A DNA stretch of 64,000 nucleotides from Planctomicrobium piriforme (GCA_945860955.1 CAMATH010000008.1:39423-103422), one strand, 5' to 3'; positions 39,325 to 49,274 are shown, numbered from the stretch's first letter. Translations and numbers: made by a program. The notes: generated by a model from the sequence alone, not told the origin.

Positions 39325-40260
39325 TCACTTCGCCGCCGGCTTGAGGTGTTTGTCGAACCAGTCGGCGAATTTCACCAGATCGAGCGGCAGATCGGGCCAC
39401 CCATGAGCCGCGCCGGGTTTGACAATCAGTTCGGCAGGGACGTTTTGCTCCTTGAATGCCTCGATGATCCGCTCAGCCTGTTGAATCGGCACCAGCTTGT
39501 CGGCATCGCCATGTATGATCAGTGATGGGGCGTCGTCGGGAGTGACCTGATACACCGGGGAAATCTGTCGACCGATTTCCAGAATGCGATCCTCGTCGCT
39601 GATCAGCACGAACGAATTGATTTTGGGATCGAGTTCCCGGAAATCGAACGGTGCGCGAAAACTGGCGAGAACGCCCCGCCCCAAAGCGTTTTCCCCCGGT
39701 TTGCCATAGTTCAGAAAGTCGGTGGGAGGAAAGAAACAGGCGACCGCCTGCACCCGGCTGCTTTGGCGATCGACCGGATCCGTCGCCTCGGGATTCCCTT
39801 TTTCGCCCGCCGTCCCCTGCATCAGCGAGAGATGCCCGCCTGCCGACCCGCCGTAAATTCCGATCTGGTCGGGATCGATGCCAAACCGCTTCGCGTTATG
39901 GCGCACGAACCGGACCGCACGATGCTGGTCCTGAAGGATTTCGGGAATCGTGAATTTTGGCTGACTGCCATGCACGACCGCGAAGACCGTGTAGCCCCGC
40001 TTCAGGAATTCGTTGAAGAAACCGACATTGATCGCCTCATGGGCGGAAAACCAACCGCCGCTGACACAGAAAATCAATCCCCGGCCGTTGGCGTTGGCTT
40101 TGGGGGTAAAGACGTCGAGCGTGAGAGCGGTCCCGAATTTGCGACCGTAGATCACATCTTCCTGGCGGGTGAACTCGACAAGCCCGGCCGGCTGGGCGAA
40201 CGCGGTCGCTGCTGGAGAGAACGCGGCAAGGAACAGGAGGAGAGCCAGGCAGGAACGCAT
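39325..40260 (-). CDS. Exported alpha/beta hydrolase (esterase)
   Basis: 311 residues from the ATG at 40260 (MRSCLALLLFLAAFSPAATAFA, a clean signal peptide); the frame is open to 40506 but the extension is Arg/Pro-rich and was rejected. The esterase core shows VSGGWFSAHEAIN, the nucleophile elbow GIYGGSAGGHLSLM, the acid in IIHGDADKLVPIQQ and the His in KPGAAHGWPD. It belongs to the BD-FAE/carboxylesterase-like group. It lies 50 bases upstream of larC on the same strand and is divergent from gatA across 263 bases. Confidence 0.88.
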   Translation of the reverse strand: MRSCLALLLFLAAFSPAATAFAQPAGLVEFTRQEDVIYGRKFGTALTLDVFTPKANANGRGLIFCVSGGWFSAHEAINVGFFNEFLKRGYTVFAVVHGSQPKFTIPEILQDQHRAVRFVRHNAKRFGIDPDQIGIYGGSAGGHLSLMQGTAGEKGNPEATDPVDRQSSRVQAVACFFPPTDFLNYGKPGENALGRGVLASFRAPFDFRELDPKINSFVLISDEDRILEIGRQISPVYQVTPDDAPSLIIHGDADKLVPIQQAERIIEAFKEQNVPAELIVKPGAAHGWPDLPLDLVKFADWFDKHLKPAAK

Positions 40261-40523
40261 GGGAATTCCCGGGATGCAAGAGCGTGTGAGGGAGTTGTGC
40301 GGCCGAACGGGAGAAGGTCGTGGGGGGTAAGATATCGGTCGGGAGGGTTCTTTGGCCAGCGGGGAGGTTGATGGAGGTCGGCTCAGGGGGCTGACGCCGC
40401 CCCGCTCGCTGGGTTTTTGGAATCGCTGGTATTTTCCCGTCCGCCTGCGACAATGCGGATTCCCCGGGAGCCTTCTCCCGTGGTCGGTCGGCGTCTGGAC
40501 AATCACTCACTTCCCACGATTTC

Positions 40524-41999
40524 ATGTCAATTCCAGGTCTCACGGTTTCCGAGCTTCTTGGCAAACTCGCCACGGGCGAATTGAAGTCGGTTGAACTGAC
40601 GCAGGCGTGCCTCGACCAGATCTCGGCACACGACGCCAGCGTCCGGGCGTTTCTCTCGGTCGATGCCGAAGCGTCGCTCGCCCAGGCGCGGTCGGTCGAC
40701 CAACGCCGGGCCGCTGGCGAAACGCTCGGCCTGCTCGCGGGAGTTCCCGTAGCGATCAAAGACGTGATCTGCCAGAAAGGGACGGTGACCACCTGCGCGA
40801 GTCGCATGCTCGAGAAGTTCGTCGCACCCTATGACGCGCACGTGATCGAACGATTGCGGGCAGCGGACGCCGTTCTGCTCGGCAAGACGAACATGGACGA
40901 GTTCGCCATGGGTTCGTCGACCGAAAACTCGGCGTACCAGATCACCCGCAATCCCTGGGATCTCGAACGGACCCCGGGAGGATCAAGCGGCGGGTCAGCG
41001 GCGGCTGTTTCGGCGCTGATGGCTCCGCTGTCGCTGGGAAGCGACACCGGCGGTTCGATCCGACAACCGGCCGGCCTGTGCGGGGTTGTCGGAATGAAGC
41101 CAACCTACGGACGGGTGTCACGATTCGGGTTGATCGCCTATGCCAGTTCGCTCGATCAGATCGGCCCGTTCGCACGGGATGTGCAGGGGGCGGCCCTGCT
41201 GCTGGAAGCGATCGCCGGCCACGACGGCCGTGATTCGACGTCGGTCCCCCACGATGTGCCGAACTACAGTCAGACGGTCGACCATCCGCTCGAAGGACTG
41301 AAGATCGGCTACGCCAAGGAACACTTCGCTCCGGGTCTCGACCCGGAGGTCGAACGTTCGGTGAAGGACGCTCTCAACATCTACAAGAAACTCGGGGCGA
41401 CGATCCAGGAAATCTCGCTCCCGCACCAGAAGTACGCCGTCGCGGTGTATTACCTGGTCGCGCCGTCAGAGGCGTCGAGCAATCTCGCCCGTTACGACGG
41501 TGTTCATTACGGCCATCGCGCCGCTCAGTTCGACAGCATGGTCGACATGTATTCCGCCAGCCGGGGTGAAGGGTTCGGTTCGGAAGTCAAACGCCGGATC
41601 ATGCTGGGGACCTACGCCCTGTCGGCCGGGTACTATGACGCGTACTACCTGAAGGCGCTCAAAGTGCGGCGGTTGATCCGCAACGACTTTGACGAGGCGT
41701 TTGGCGAAGTCGACATCATCGCGACGCCGGTGAATCCGACCCCCGCGTTCAAGATCGGGGAACTGGTGAACGATCCGCTGGCGATGTATCTGTCGGACAT
41801 TTACACCATTAGCGCCAATCTCGCGGGGATCCCGGGGATCTCCGTCCCCGCGGGGTTCAGCTCGGGGGGCTTGCCCCTGGGCCTGCAGTTGCTGGGTGCC
41901 CCCTTCGCCGAGGGGAAACTGCTGCGGGCGGCCCGCATGTTCGAACGGGAGACCGACTGGCACACGCGGATTCCGCCGAACATGGTGGTCACAAAATAG
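40524..41999 (+). CDS. gatA: Glutamyl-tRNA(Gln) amidotransferase subunit A
   Basis: 491 residues. The amidase subunit of GatCAB releases ammonia from Gln for transamidation of Glu-tRNA(Gln) (and Asp-tRNA(Asn)). The Ser-cisSer-Lys triad is visible: Lys in [13 protein letters not shown], cis-Ser in [14 protein letters not shown] and nucleophile Ser in [29 protein letters not shown] and the C-terminal [10 protein letters not shown] complete the family pattern. gatB starts 47 bases downstream. gatC is not adjacent in this window. Confidence 0.97.
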   Translation: MSIPGLTVSELLGKLATGELKSVELTQACLDQISAHDASVRAFLSVDAEASLAQARSVDQRRAAGETLGLLAGVPVAIKDVICQKGTVTTCASRMLEKFVAPYDAHVIERLRAADAVLLGKTNMDEFAMGSSTENSAYQITRNPWDLERTPGGSSGGSAAAVSALMAPLSLGSDTGGSIRQPAGLCGVVGMKPTYGRVSRFGLIAYASSLDQIGPFARDVQGAALLLEAIAGHDGRDSTSVPHDVPNYSQTVDHPLEGLKIGYAKEHFAPGLDPEVERSVKDALNIYKKLGATIQEISLPHQKYAVAVYYLVAPSEASSNLARYDGVHYGHRAAQFDSMVDMYSASRGEGFGSEVKRRIMLGTYALSAGYYDAYYLKALKVRRLIRNDFDEAFGEVDIIATPVNPTPAFKIGELVNDPLAMYLSDIYTISANLAGIPGISVPAGFSSGGLPLGLQLLGAPFAEGKLLRAARMFERETDWHTRIPPNMVVTK

Positions 42000-42046
42000 C
42001 TCGCGAGGCAGGGTCGAAACCCGTTCCCAGATCCGTCATCCCACTC

Positions 42047-43552
42047 ATGCATACCACCACAATCATCGGCCTGGAAGTTCACGTGCAATTGCAGACCAAG
42101 ACGAAAGTCTTCTGCGGCTGCACGACGGCGTTCAACCCCACGCAGCCCAATGTGCAGACATGCCCGGTCTGTCTGGGGCTCCCCGGTTCGCTGCCGGTCT
42201 TGAATCGCGAGGCGTTCACGCTGGCGGTCAAGACGGCGATGGCGCTCAACTGCGCGATCTCTCCCTACACGAAGTGGGATCGCAAACAGTATTACTATCC
42301 CGATTTGCCGAAGGGGTATCAGATCAGTCAGTACGACCTGCCATTCAGCGAAGACGGTTTCGTCGAACTCGAACCGCTGGAGACTGAGGAGGGGACGGGG
42401 GAGACCCGCCGAATCGGGATCATTCGCGCCCACTTGGAAGAAGACGCGGGGAAAAACACCCACGACGACTCGGGACGCAAGGCCGACAGCCAGGTCGACC
42501 TGAACCGCGCCGGCACGCCGCTGGTGGAAATCGTCTCGCAACCCGACTTGCGTTCCCCCTCAGAAGCCCGGCGGTATCTGGAAGAACTGAAACTGCTGCT
42601 GACGTATTTGGGGGTTTCCGACTGCAATATGCAGGAGGGAAGTTTGCGGTGCGACGCGAATGTCAACCTGCATATTCACACCGACGATGGGCACAAGATT
42701 CCCACCCCCATTGTCGAGGTCAAGAATCTCAACAGCTTCCGCAACGTGGAACTGGCGATTGAGTATGAGGAAAAACGCCAGCTTGAACAGTGGAAGAAGA
42801 CCGGACAGAAGATTGGCGATGTCGCCAAGGAGACGCGGGGTTTCGACGCGGCCCGCGGCGTGACGTTCGCGCAGCGCGGTAAGGAAGAGGCGTCGGACTA
42901 CCGCTATTTCCCCGATCCCGATCTGGTCCCGGTGATTGTCTCGGAGGAATTCCTCGAGGGGATCCGTTCGTCGTTGTGTGAGTTTCCCGCCGACCGGCGC
43001 AAGCGGCTCGCGGCGGCGTATCAGCTTTCGACCTACGACGCGAGTGTCATCGTCGGGCAGGGGCTGGAGTTCGCGGAGTATTACGAAGAAGTCGCGAAGC
43101 TGTGCGGCGACGGCAAACAGGCGAGCAACTGGGTGACGCAGGATGTGCTGCGGGAGATGAACGAACGGAACCAGACGATCGCCCAATTCCCGCTGCGTGC
43201 CGCTGTTTTGGGCAACTTGCTGGGACGGATCACCAGCAAGCAGATCACGATCAAAAGCGCCCGCGAAGTGTTCGCGACACTGTTGTCGGAAACGCACGCC
43301 CGGCAGGTGTTGTCGTCGCATCAGATCGATCAAATCATCGCCGAGAAGGGCTTGGCGCTGGTGACCGACACCGGCGCGATCGAACAGGCGATCGCCGACG
43401 TCGTCGCGAAGAACCCGAAGATCGTCGCCGACTTCAAGGGAGGGAAACAGGGGGCGATCGGCCCCTTGGTCGGCCAGGTGATGAAGGCGGTGAAGGGAGC
43501 CGACCCTGCGGTGGTGCGGAATCTGATCGCGGAAAAAATCAATTCGATGTAG
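42047..43552 (+). CDS. gatB: Glutamyl-tRNA(Gln) amidotransferase subunit B
   Basis: 501 residues. The kinase/transamidase subunit with the GatB cradle motifs [52 protein letters not shown] and [15 protein letters not shown], then the helical and YqeY-like tail ending around [16 protein letters not shown], which binds tRNA. It follows gatA on the same strand and is followed by a 60-base perfect-stem hairpin. GatCAB implies that this organism makes Gln-tRNA (and/or Asn-tRNA) by transamidation. Confidence 0.97.
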   Translation: MHTTTIIGLEVHVQLQTKTKVFCGCTTAFNPTQPNVQTCPVCLGLPGSLPVLNREAFTLAVKTAMALNCAISPYTKWDRKQYYYPDLPKGYQISQYDLPFSEDGFVELEPLETEEGTGETRRIGIIRAHLEEDAGKNTHDDSGRKADSQVDLNRAGTPLVEIVSQPDLRSPSEARRYLEELKLLLTYLGVSDCNMQEGSLRCDANVNLHIHTDDGHKIPTPIVEVKNLNSFRNVELAIEYEEKRQLEQWKKTGQKIGDVAKETRGFDAARGVTFAQRGKEEASDYRYFPDPDLVPVIVSEEFLEGIRSSLCEFPADRRKRLAAAYQLSTYDASVIVGQGLEFAEYYEEVAKLCGDGKQASNWVTQDVLREMNERNQTIAQFPLRAAVLGNLLGRITSKQITIKSAREVFATLLSETHARQVLSSHQIDQIIAEKGLALVTDTGAIEQAIADVVAKNPKIVADFKGGKQGAIGPLVGQVMKAVKGADPAVVRNLIAEKINSM

Positions 43553-43621
43553 GCCGCATGAATTGGCTGGCCAAAGGTTGCGTCGCTTGTTCAAAGGTCA
43601 TCCGAATGCGATAGGTTTCAA

Positions 43622-43681
43622 CCGAGCCGCGCCCGTCAGGAAGCGGTCACTGACTACCGCTTCCTGAAGGGCGCGGCTCGG
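43622..43681. repeat. Long hairpin, family 4 palindrome
   Basis: A 60-base hairpin: 13 paired bases (CCGAGCCGCGCCC against GGGCGCGGCTCGG), one G/A mismatch, then 12 more pairs (TCAGGAAGCGGT against ACCGCTTCCTGA) around the 8-base loop CACTGACT. It has no T-tract, so it is unlike a standard terminator and more like a REP-type element. It lies between gatB and the CLC gene. Confidence 0.85.
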
Positions 43682-43747
43682 ATTCACGGTTGCAATCTCT
43701 GCTGTGCTGAGTTGACATCCACATCCCGGGAAGCGGCGTTGGCAATC

Positions 43748-45061
43748 ATGAAGTTACGGGAGCAAGTGCGCGAGCATTTCGACTTGGGGCTGTTTGTCGT
43801 CAAATGGCTGGCGATCAGTTCTGTCCTGGGGACGGCGGTTGGCGCATTGGTCGCGTTGTTTCTCTGGTTGCTGGATCAGACGACGCGGTTGCAGTGGCAG
43901 AATCCCTGGCTGCTTTACCTGTTGCCGTTCGCAGGGCTGGCGGTCGGAAAACTCTATCAGTCGCTGGGACGGTCGGCGGAAGGGGGGAACAACCTCATCG
44001 TCGAGCAGATTCACGAGCCGGGGGGAGGCGTTCCCACCCGGATGGCACCGCTGGTCCTGGTCGGGACGTTGATCACCCATCTGTGCGGAGGATCGGCCGG
44101 TCGTGAAGGGACCGCCGTCCAGATGGGAGGGAGTGTCGCGGGTGCCCTCGCCCGCGCGCTGCGGCTTGGTCCCGCCGATGTTCGACTGATTCTGATGGCG
44201 GGGATCGCGGCGGGGTTCGGCGCGGTCTTCGGCACACCGCTCGCCGGCGCGATCTTCGCGATGGAAGTGCTGATTCGGGGAAGGATTGGCTACGAGGCGC
44301 TCATTCCCTGTCTGGCCGCCAGCATCGTCGGCGATCAGGTGACGACCGCGCTCGGCATCCAGCATACGCACTACAGCATCGCGAGTTTCGCGCGGGTCGG
44401 GCTGAGCAAGGGGGCGTCGCTACTGGATGGCTGGCTGGTCGCCAAAGTGTGCGTGGCGTCGGTCGCGTTCGGCCTGACCAGTGTGCTGTTCGCCGAGCTG
44501 ACGCACCGCATTCAGCATTTTTTCCAGAAGACGATTCACTCACCTTCGTTTCGACCATTCATTGGGGGGCTGGTGGTGATCGGCCTCGTTCACCTTGTCG
44601 GTTCCCGCGATTACCTGGGGCTGGGGGTCTCCCCCGATCCGAACAGTGCGACGGGGGTTTGCATTCAGTCCTGCTTTCACACAGGTGGGGCGGCGCCGTG
44701 GAGCTGGTTTTGGAAACTGGTATTCACCGCGGTGACGGTGGGGAGCGGGTTCAAAGGGGGGGAGGTGACGCCGTTGTTCTTTATTGGTGCCGCACTGGGG
44801 AACGTGCTGGCGGTTGTGTTGGGGGCCCCCGTCGATCTGATGGCCGGTCTGGGGTTTGTCGCCGTCTTCGCCGGCGCGACCAATACCCCGCTTGCCTGCA
44901 CGATCATGGCGCTGGAACTCTTTACGCCGGGAAATGGCGACCTGCTGAGATCAGGATTCGTGGCCTACGCGGCGATTGCCTGCTTTCTGTCGTATTTTCT
45001 CAGCGGGCACTCGGGGATCTACCGGGCGCAGCGCAGAATTGAAGTCTTGAAATGTCAATAA
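43748..45061 (+). CDS. CLC antiporter, probable fluoride type
   Basis: 437 residues from the ATG at 43748 (a TTG at 43712 is an alternative). About ten to twelve membrane segments. CLC motifs are present but divergent: GNNLIVEQI replaces the chloride-filter GSGIPE, the glutamate-gate motif is GGSAGREGTAVQMGG, and GSGFKGGEVTPLFFIGA replaces GxFxP. From memory this combination is what the CLC-F (EriC-F) fluoride/proton antiporters show; treat that as likely rather than proven. I looked upstream for a fluoride riboswitch consensus and did not find one; the gap holds the hairpin at 43622-43681. Confidence 0.85.
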   Translation: MKLREQVREHFDLGLFVVKWLAISSVLGTAVGALVALFLWLLDQTTRLQWQNPWLLYLLPFAGLAVGKLYQSLGRSAEGGNNLIVEQIHEPGGGVPTRMAPLVLVGTLITHLCGGSAGREGTAVQMGGSVAGALARALRLGPADVRLILMAGIAAGFGAVFGTPLAGAIFAMEVLIRGRIGYEALIPCLAASIVGDQVTTALGIQHTHYSIASFARVGLSKGASLLDGWLVAKVCVASVAFGLTSVLFAELTHRIQHFFQKTIHSPSFRPFIGGLVVIGLVHLVGSRDYLGLGVSPDPNSATGVCIQSCFHTGGAAPWSWFWKLVFTAVTVGSGFKGGEVTPLFFIGAALGNVLAVVLGAPVDLMAGLGFVAVFAGATNTPLACTIMALELFTPGNGDLLRSGFVAYAAIACFLSYFLSGHSGIYRAQRRIEVLKCQ

Positions 45062-45214
45062 ATTCTGATACCTTTGCGGCACAGGCGGGTTGACTCAGCC
45101 AACCGGGGTGTTGGGCCGAACGGGTCTTGCACACTCAGGGTGATTCCGATGTCTGGGTAACGGACCGAACTTTCGAGTGGCACACGAGATTCACAAACCG
45201 CGAGGCCGTATCAC

Positions 45215-45802
45215 ATGATTGAGTTTGAATGTCCCGTCTGTTTTCAGTACCTCAAGGCAAAAAGCGATCTGCTCGGTAAACGAATCCGATGCAAACACTG
45301 TGGCGAGACGGTGAGAGTCGAGTTGCCGGTCGAAGACGATTCCGACGACGATGAACTTGATGAGCAAGAAGAAAATTCAGCAGGGAGAGGACGATCCCGT
45401 GGAGGGCGCCGGGGTCGCAAGCAACAGAATTCGATTTGGGAGGAACCGTCTGTCCGATTCCTGAAAACGTGGGGGCTGCCGATCGTTGGTGCGTGCGTCG
45501 TCCTGGGCTTGATTTTCGCCTCGTTTGCCGACAAACAGTTTGGAGGGTGGGTATGGGGCACATGCCTTCTCGCGGGCATGTTCTGCTGGATCGGGTCGTA
45601 CCTGTGGTGCATCAACACGTTGAGCGAACAGGATCCCATGATGTGGCTCGGGGTCGTCCTGTGGCGGTTTGGAATGCGGAACATCATGACCAATCGAGAC
45701 ATTCTTCCTGAGGGGGCGGGAAAATTGTTCTATGTTGGCCTGGTGTTTTTCACCGTCGGAGCGATTTGTGCGTTTCCCCAGATTCAGGTGAAAAACCGTT
45801 GA
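45215..45802 (+). CDS. Zinc-ribbon membrane protein, unknown
   Basis: 195 residues. The N-terminus has two CxxC pairs (CPVC at about residue 6 and CKHC near 27) that form a zinc-ribbon-like module, followed by a strongly acidic linker (DDSDDDELDEQEEN) and an Arg/Gly-rich basic stretch (GRGRSRGGRRGRK). The C-terminal half has about three hydrophobic segments (GLPIVGACVVLGLIFASF, GTCLLAGMFCWIGSYLW, GKLFYVGLVFFTVGAIC). Such N-terminal zinc ribbons fused to membrane segments are common in planctomycetes and uncharacterised. It is convergent with the 45868 gene. Confidence 0.78.
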   Translation: MIEFECPVCFQYLKAKSDLLGKRIRCKHCGETVRVELPVEDDSDDDELDEQEENSAGRGRSRGGRRGRKQQNSIWEEPSVRFLKTWGLPIVGACVVLGLIFASFADKQFGGWVWGTCLLAGMFCWIGSYLWCINTLSEQDPMMWLGVVLWRFGMRNIMTNRDILPEGAGKLFYVGLVFFTVGAICAFPQIQVKNR

Positions 45803-45867
45803 CGAGGCCGACTCAATTCCCGCAGACGTCATCGCCGAACTCGAAAAGGGCGAAGTTGGATAACAAC

Positions 45868-48474
45868 TTACTCGCCGCACTCTTTCTCAAGTTCGTTGAA
45901 GCTCTGCGCCAGTTCGGAGTTACCCATTTTCGGATAGAGTAATCGGGTCTTGCGAATGAGCTTTCGGGTTTCTTTCCGTTGCCCCACCTGGAACAGTCCG
46001 CGAGCGACCCGCAGCCGCGCTTCGAGCCAGGCTTCGGTTCCGGGGCGGTGGAGTGATTCCAGCTTGCGCAATGCGACCAGTCCGGCACGCCGCTGGTCGG
46101 CATCGGAAAGCGAAAGCAGAAAGTCTCCCTGCTCCGCCAGAATCGAAGCATCACGCGGGTGAGCGGTCGCCAGTCGTGAATACACGTCGACCGACTCCTG
46201 CGTATGCGAATTCGCACGCAAGGCCCGCGCGAGTGCCAGGTCGAGTCGCTTCTGTTCGGCCGGCTGCAGCTCGGCCCGCCGTGCGTCGAGGGTGCGGGCG
46301 GCGGTCAGTTGCAGGTCCGCCAGACCGTTCAGCGGATCCTGTCGGGTATCTGCCGAGAGCGATCCGACTCCTTCCAAAATCCCCAAAAGTTCCAACGGGC
46401 TGGACTTCGCGACCTGTTCCAAGACCCGGCGGGCCTCACTGAACCGCTGTTGTCCCGCGAGCGACAAGACTCGCAACTGCATGCCCCGTACTTGCTGCTT
46501 CGCCTCCACTGACCGTTGTTCCGGTGTCATCTCGTCATCCGATTCCTTGACGTGTTCGAACGATTCGAACACCCGGGTCAGAAGTCGATCGGAGCCAGCA
46601 AAGTCGGGCGGGTTCGTTCGTTGGAGAATGGAAGCCAAAGCCAACGCGGTCTCAACCTGATCCCGGCTTAGCGCATCGGGCGGAGCCAACAGCGACGTCG
46701 TCAGGTAGGCGACCGCTTCTCGTTCGAACTCCCGGGAATCCTCACCCGTTCCCATCGATCGCAAGTGCTGTTCACACGCCCGAGCGGCTCCTGTTCGCGC
46801 CGCCACAAATCGAGTGTGCCCGGGGGGAATCTTCTGATAGTGGGCGAAAGCGGAACCGAAATCGTGGTCATGGGCGAGCAGCTCGGCGAGCATCCATTCG
46901 GCTTCTGGGCCGGTTGCGTCGGCCGCAAAATCGCGCGTGTGTCGTTCGAGCGATTTAAGGTACGCATCGTGAGCTGCTGCCGATCGATCCTGCTGCCATT
47001 CGCGTCCCAGCGCATACGCCGCCAGCAGATGCGCCTCACCAGCCCGGGTGTGATCGCGGTAAGTGTTCGCCAGTTCGTTCAAATCGTTGGCCGCCGCCGG
47101 CCAGTCTTCCCGTTTGAGCGCGATCGAACTCCGTTGCATTCCCAGTGTGAACGCCCGGTCGGCGAGGCCTGCGGTGTGCGCCTGGCGGGCCGCCACGCCG
47201 TACAATCGCTCGGCCTCGGGCAGATCGCCCGCGAAGTACGCTCCCTGTGCCTGAAGCGAAAGAGCCGCGAGTTCGGGACCCAAGAGTCGCTCTTCGCGGA
47301 CGGCGTCCAGCAACGCGGACAACCGTTCGCTCCACTCCGGACCAAGTTCCCCGATTCTCTCCAGGACGTACTTCTCAAACACCTGGAATTCACGGGTGGC
47401 AGTTCGCGATCCCCGGGGCTCGGTCCGCCGCCAGATGGCCGCCAGCAGCTCGGCGGTGAGCAAGTCCCGCTCCCCCGCCAGGTCGCCGGGTGGCCGTGCG
47501 GTTTCCTGCAATCCGGCCGTCAGTCGCTCAAGCAGTGTCCGGGTGGCGTCGAGATTCGCGTCGGCGATTCGACTGCGAATCTCCTCAAGATTCAGTCGGA
47601 GCGCGGTCTGCGGGTCCGGTTCCCGCTTCCTCATCAACTCGATCTGTTTGCGGGCCTGTGAGGTATCCCCTTGCAGTCGCGTGGCGCGGATCATGAGCAA
47701 CCGCGATTCCCAGCCCACTTCGTCGTCATCCCGACTGTCGGCGAGTGATTTCAACACGCGCTGGGCCTCGTTGAGATGGGCCGCCCGATCGGGAGAGTCT
47801 GCCAGATGGATCTCGGCCAGGTCGATCATCGCCTGCCCCAGCATTCGCCGAACCTGGTAGTGCAGACTTCGGAGCTGATGCGCGGGAATCGAGCCTGCGT
47901 CAGGCTTCTTTCCCGAAGTCGATTTGGCTTTGACCAGTCGTCCCTCGAGTTGGCGGAGCTCGTCGCACGCCGTCGTCAATTCGGCGATCCCTTTTTCACG
48001 CGTGGCGGCGTCCCAGGGGGCGACAGACAATCGCCACCGGCAGAACGAACCGATCTCCGATCGAACCAGGCCGCGTTGTGTCTGTAACAACAGCCGGCGA
48101 GGATTGGCCGGCTGACTCTTCGACAGCTCGTCGACAATGTTGCCGGCGCGGTCCCATAAACCATCCCGCTCGGTGGAAGGGAGCATCCGTGCCTGTTCCA
48201 GCAGCGTTCTGGAGAGCTCCAACGTGAGGTCGGCTCGTTCACCCGCCCCGAGTTTCTCCGGCTGCAGGCGATGTTCGCAATAACTGACGACGAGACGGTG
48301 CAGACCACGCGACCGCAGGCCGGCGAGATGTCGCGTGGTGGCGTCGTCGAGCGCCTCGGCGGCCGGAAGGGAGGTCTTGCCGCAGACAACGAACAGGATT
48401 GCCAGCAGGAAAAGATACCCGTTGGTGTGACGGGTGAGCGTTCCGCGACGTGCAATGTTCAAGAAGAGCGTCAC
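45868..48474 (-). CDS. TPR-like repeat protein, unknown
   Basis: 868 residues from a GTG at 48474; the frame is open to 48864 but the extension is translated from the family 5 repeat (GSCRA-type peptide) and was rejected. A signal peptide (GYLFLLAILFVVCGKTSLPA) is followed by many helix pairs rich in Ala/Leu/Arg (for example LTLELSRTLLEQARML, MRKREPDPQTALRLNLEEIRSRI, AEQGDFLLSLSDADQRRAGL) with the TPR-like spacing of about 34 residues, probably as a solenoid. It follows the second ExbD after a gap filled by a repeat element, so it may or may not belong to the ExbB/ExbD operon. Function unknown. Confidence 0.8.
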   Translation of the reverse strand: MTLFLNIARRGTLTRHTNGYLFLLAILFVVCGKTSLPAAEALDDATTRHLAGLRSRGLHRLVVSYCEHRLQPEKLGAGERADLTLELSRTLLEQARMLPSTERDGLWDRAGNIVDELSKSQPANPRRLLLQTQRGLVRSEIGSFCRWRLSVAPWDAATREKGIAELTTACDELRQLEGRLVKAKSTSGKKPDAGSIPAHQLRSLHYQVRRMLGQAMIDLAEIHLADSPDRAAHLNEAQRVLKSLADSRDDDEVGWESRLLMIRATRLQGDTSQARKQIELMRKREPDPQTALRLNLEEIRSRIADANLDATRTLLERLTAGLQETARPPGDLAGERDLLTAELLAAIWRRTEPRGSRTATREFQVFEKYVLERIGELGPEWSERLSALLDAVREERLLGPELAALSLQAQGAYFAGDLPEAERLYGVAARQAHTAGLADRAFTLGMQRSSIALKREDWPAAANDLNELANTYRDHTRAGEAHLLAAYALGREWQQDRSAAAHDAYLKSLERHTRDFAADATGPEAEWMLAELLAHDHDFGSAFAHYQKIPPGHTRFVAARTGAARACEQHLRSMGTGEDSREFEREAVAYLTTSLLAPPDALSRDQVETALALASILQRTNPPDFAGSDRLLTRVFESFEHVKESDDEMTPEQRSVEAKQQVRGMQLRVLSLAGQQRFSEARRVLEQVAKSSPLELLGILEGVGSLSADTRQDPLNGLADLQLTAARTLDARRAELQPAEQKRLDLALARALRANSHTQESVDVYSRLATAHPRDASILAEQGDFLLSLSDADQRRAGLVALRKLESLHRPGTEAWLEARLRVARGLFQVGQRKETRKLIRKTRLLYPKMGNSELAQSFNELEKECGE

Positions 48475-48731
48475 GGGAGGGCGAAGCTCCTGCTGAGCCG
48501 CCAATGTGGTTTCGCATGCAAAAATACGTTCTCTGGGCAGCCTTCGACCCACATTCCGATAACGGATGGCACACCGCAATTCATCGGACGATTCCACGCT
48601 TTCTGGCGGATGGTTTTCGTACGTCAAGCATCTCGCGATGACTTTCGGACGACGCGGGTCGATTGCTGACCGGAGTACGGTTTTCTCAGGACGAAGCGCA
48701 GTGGCGGCTCGGCAGGAGCCTCGCCCTCCCA
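48475..48731. repeat. Palindromic element, family 5 (GSCRA type)
   Basis: 28-base terminal arms at 48475-48502 and 48704-48731 are inverted with two mismatches; they contain GGCGAAGCTCCTGC and GCAGGAGCCTCGCCC. Imperfect pairing continues inward for at least another 40 bases. Translation of the arms gives the GRGSCRAAT/EGEAPAEP peptides familiar from spurious planctomycete ORFs (from memory). It lies between the TPR-like gene start and the second ExbD gene and extends the open frame of the former. The remaining bases to 48803 hold nothing recognisable. Confidence 0.85.
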
Positions 48732-48803
48732 TGACGCCGTGCCCTCCCATGGAGTCGCGCGCTCCCGTGGTATCGCAAGTTCCCGTAGGGCTGCTAAACC
48801 CCC

Positions 48804-49271
48804 TCATGGCGTCTTTCCCGGGCCGGCGGCGAATTGGATCGACTGGAATTTCGCGCTCCGGCACGTGTCGAACACCCGAATCATCTCGCCACTTTCGACA
48901 TCGGGTTCGATATGCAAAACAACGGGGCTTTCCGGCGCGATCTTCGACAACTCTCGCAATACGTCTCGAATCTCCTGGAAGGATTCGTAGTCGGTCTCGT
49001 TGAGCCGCATGATCGTTCGCCCGTCGTCCCGGCGGGAGAGTCGAATCGAAACGACATCAACGGGTGCTTCCAGGGGATCAACCGTCGGGCTCGGTGACCC
49101 CGAGGTCGAGGTGGTGCCGTCGGGGGCCAGGTCGGCCTTCAGCACCAGTTCCTGGATGTTGAGTGCCGACGCACAGACAAAGAAGATCAACAGGTTGAAC
49201 ACCACGTCGATCATGGGGGTCATCATGTTTTCGCTGATGTCGGCCCGGGCGTAATGACTGGGGACGCGCAT
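48804..49271 (-). CDS. ExbD/TolR-family protein (second)
   Basis: 155 residues. The single N-terminal membrane segment MMTPMIDVVFNLLIFFVCAS carries the essential Asp (MIDVVF), which couples proton flow to movement in ExbD/TolR proteins. The periplasmic part ends EIRDVLRELSKIAPESPVVLHIEPDVESG, the usual ExbD fold. It starts 3 bases after the preceding ExbD stop, so a tandem pair from one transcript is clear. Two ExbD paralogues per ExbB suggest a heteromeric stator. Confidence 0.93.
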   Translation of the reverse strand: MRVPSHYARADISENMMTPMIDVVFNLLIFFVCASALNIQELVLKADLAPDGTTSTSGSPSPTVDPLEAPVDVVSIRLSRRDDGRTIMRLNETDYESFQEIRDVLRELSKIAPESPVVLHIEPDVESGEMIRVFDTCRSAKFQSIQFAAGPGKTP

Positions 49272-49274
49272 CGG

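Noticed and set aside
40261..40506. N-terminal extension of the esterase at 39325
   Set aside because: Arg/Pro-rich and without a signal; the ATG at 40260 begins a clean signal peptide.
43553..43621. gatC next to gatB
   Set aside because: No frame of the right size or with GatC motifs; it must lie elsewhere in the genome.
43553..43747. Fluoride riboswitch before the CLC gene
   Set aside because: No matching conserved core; the region is a hairpin repeat.
48475..48864. N-terminal extension of the TPR-like protein
   Set aside because: Translated from a palindromic repeat (GSCRA type); the signal peptide starts after it.
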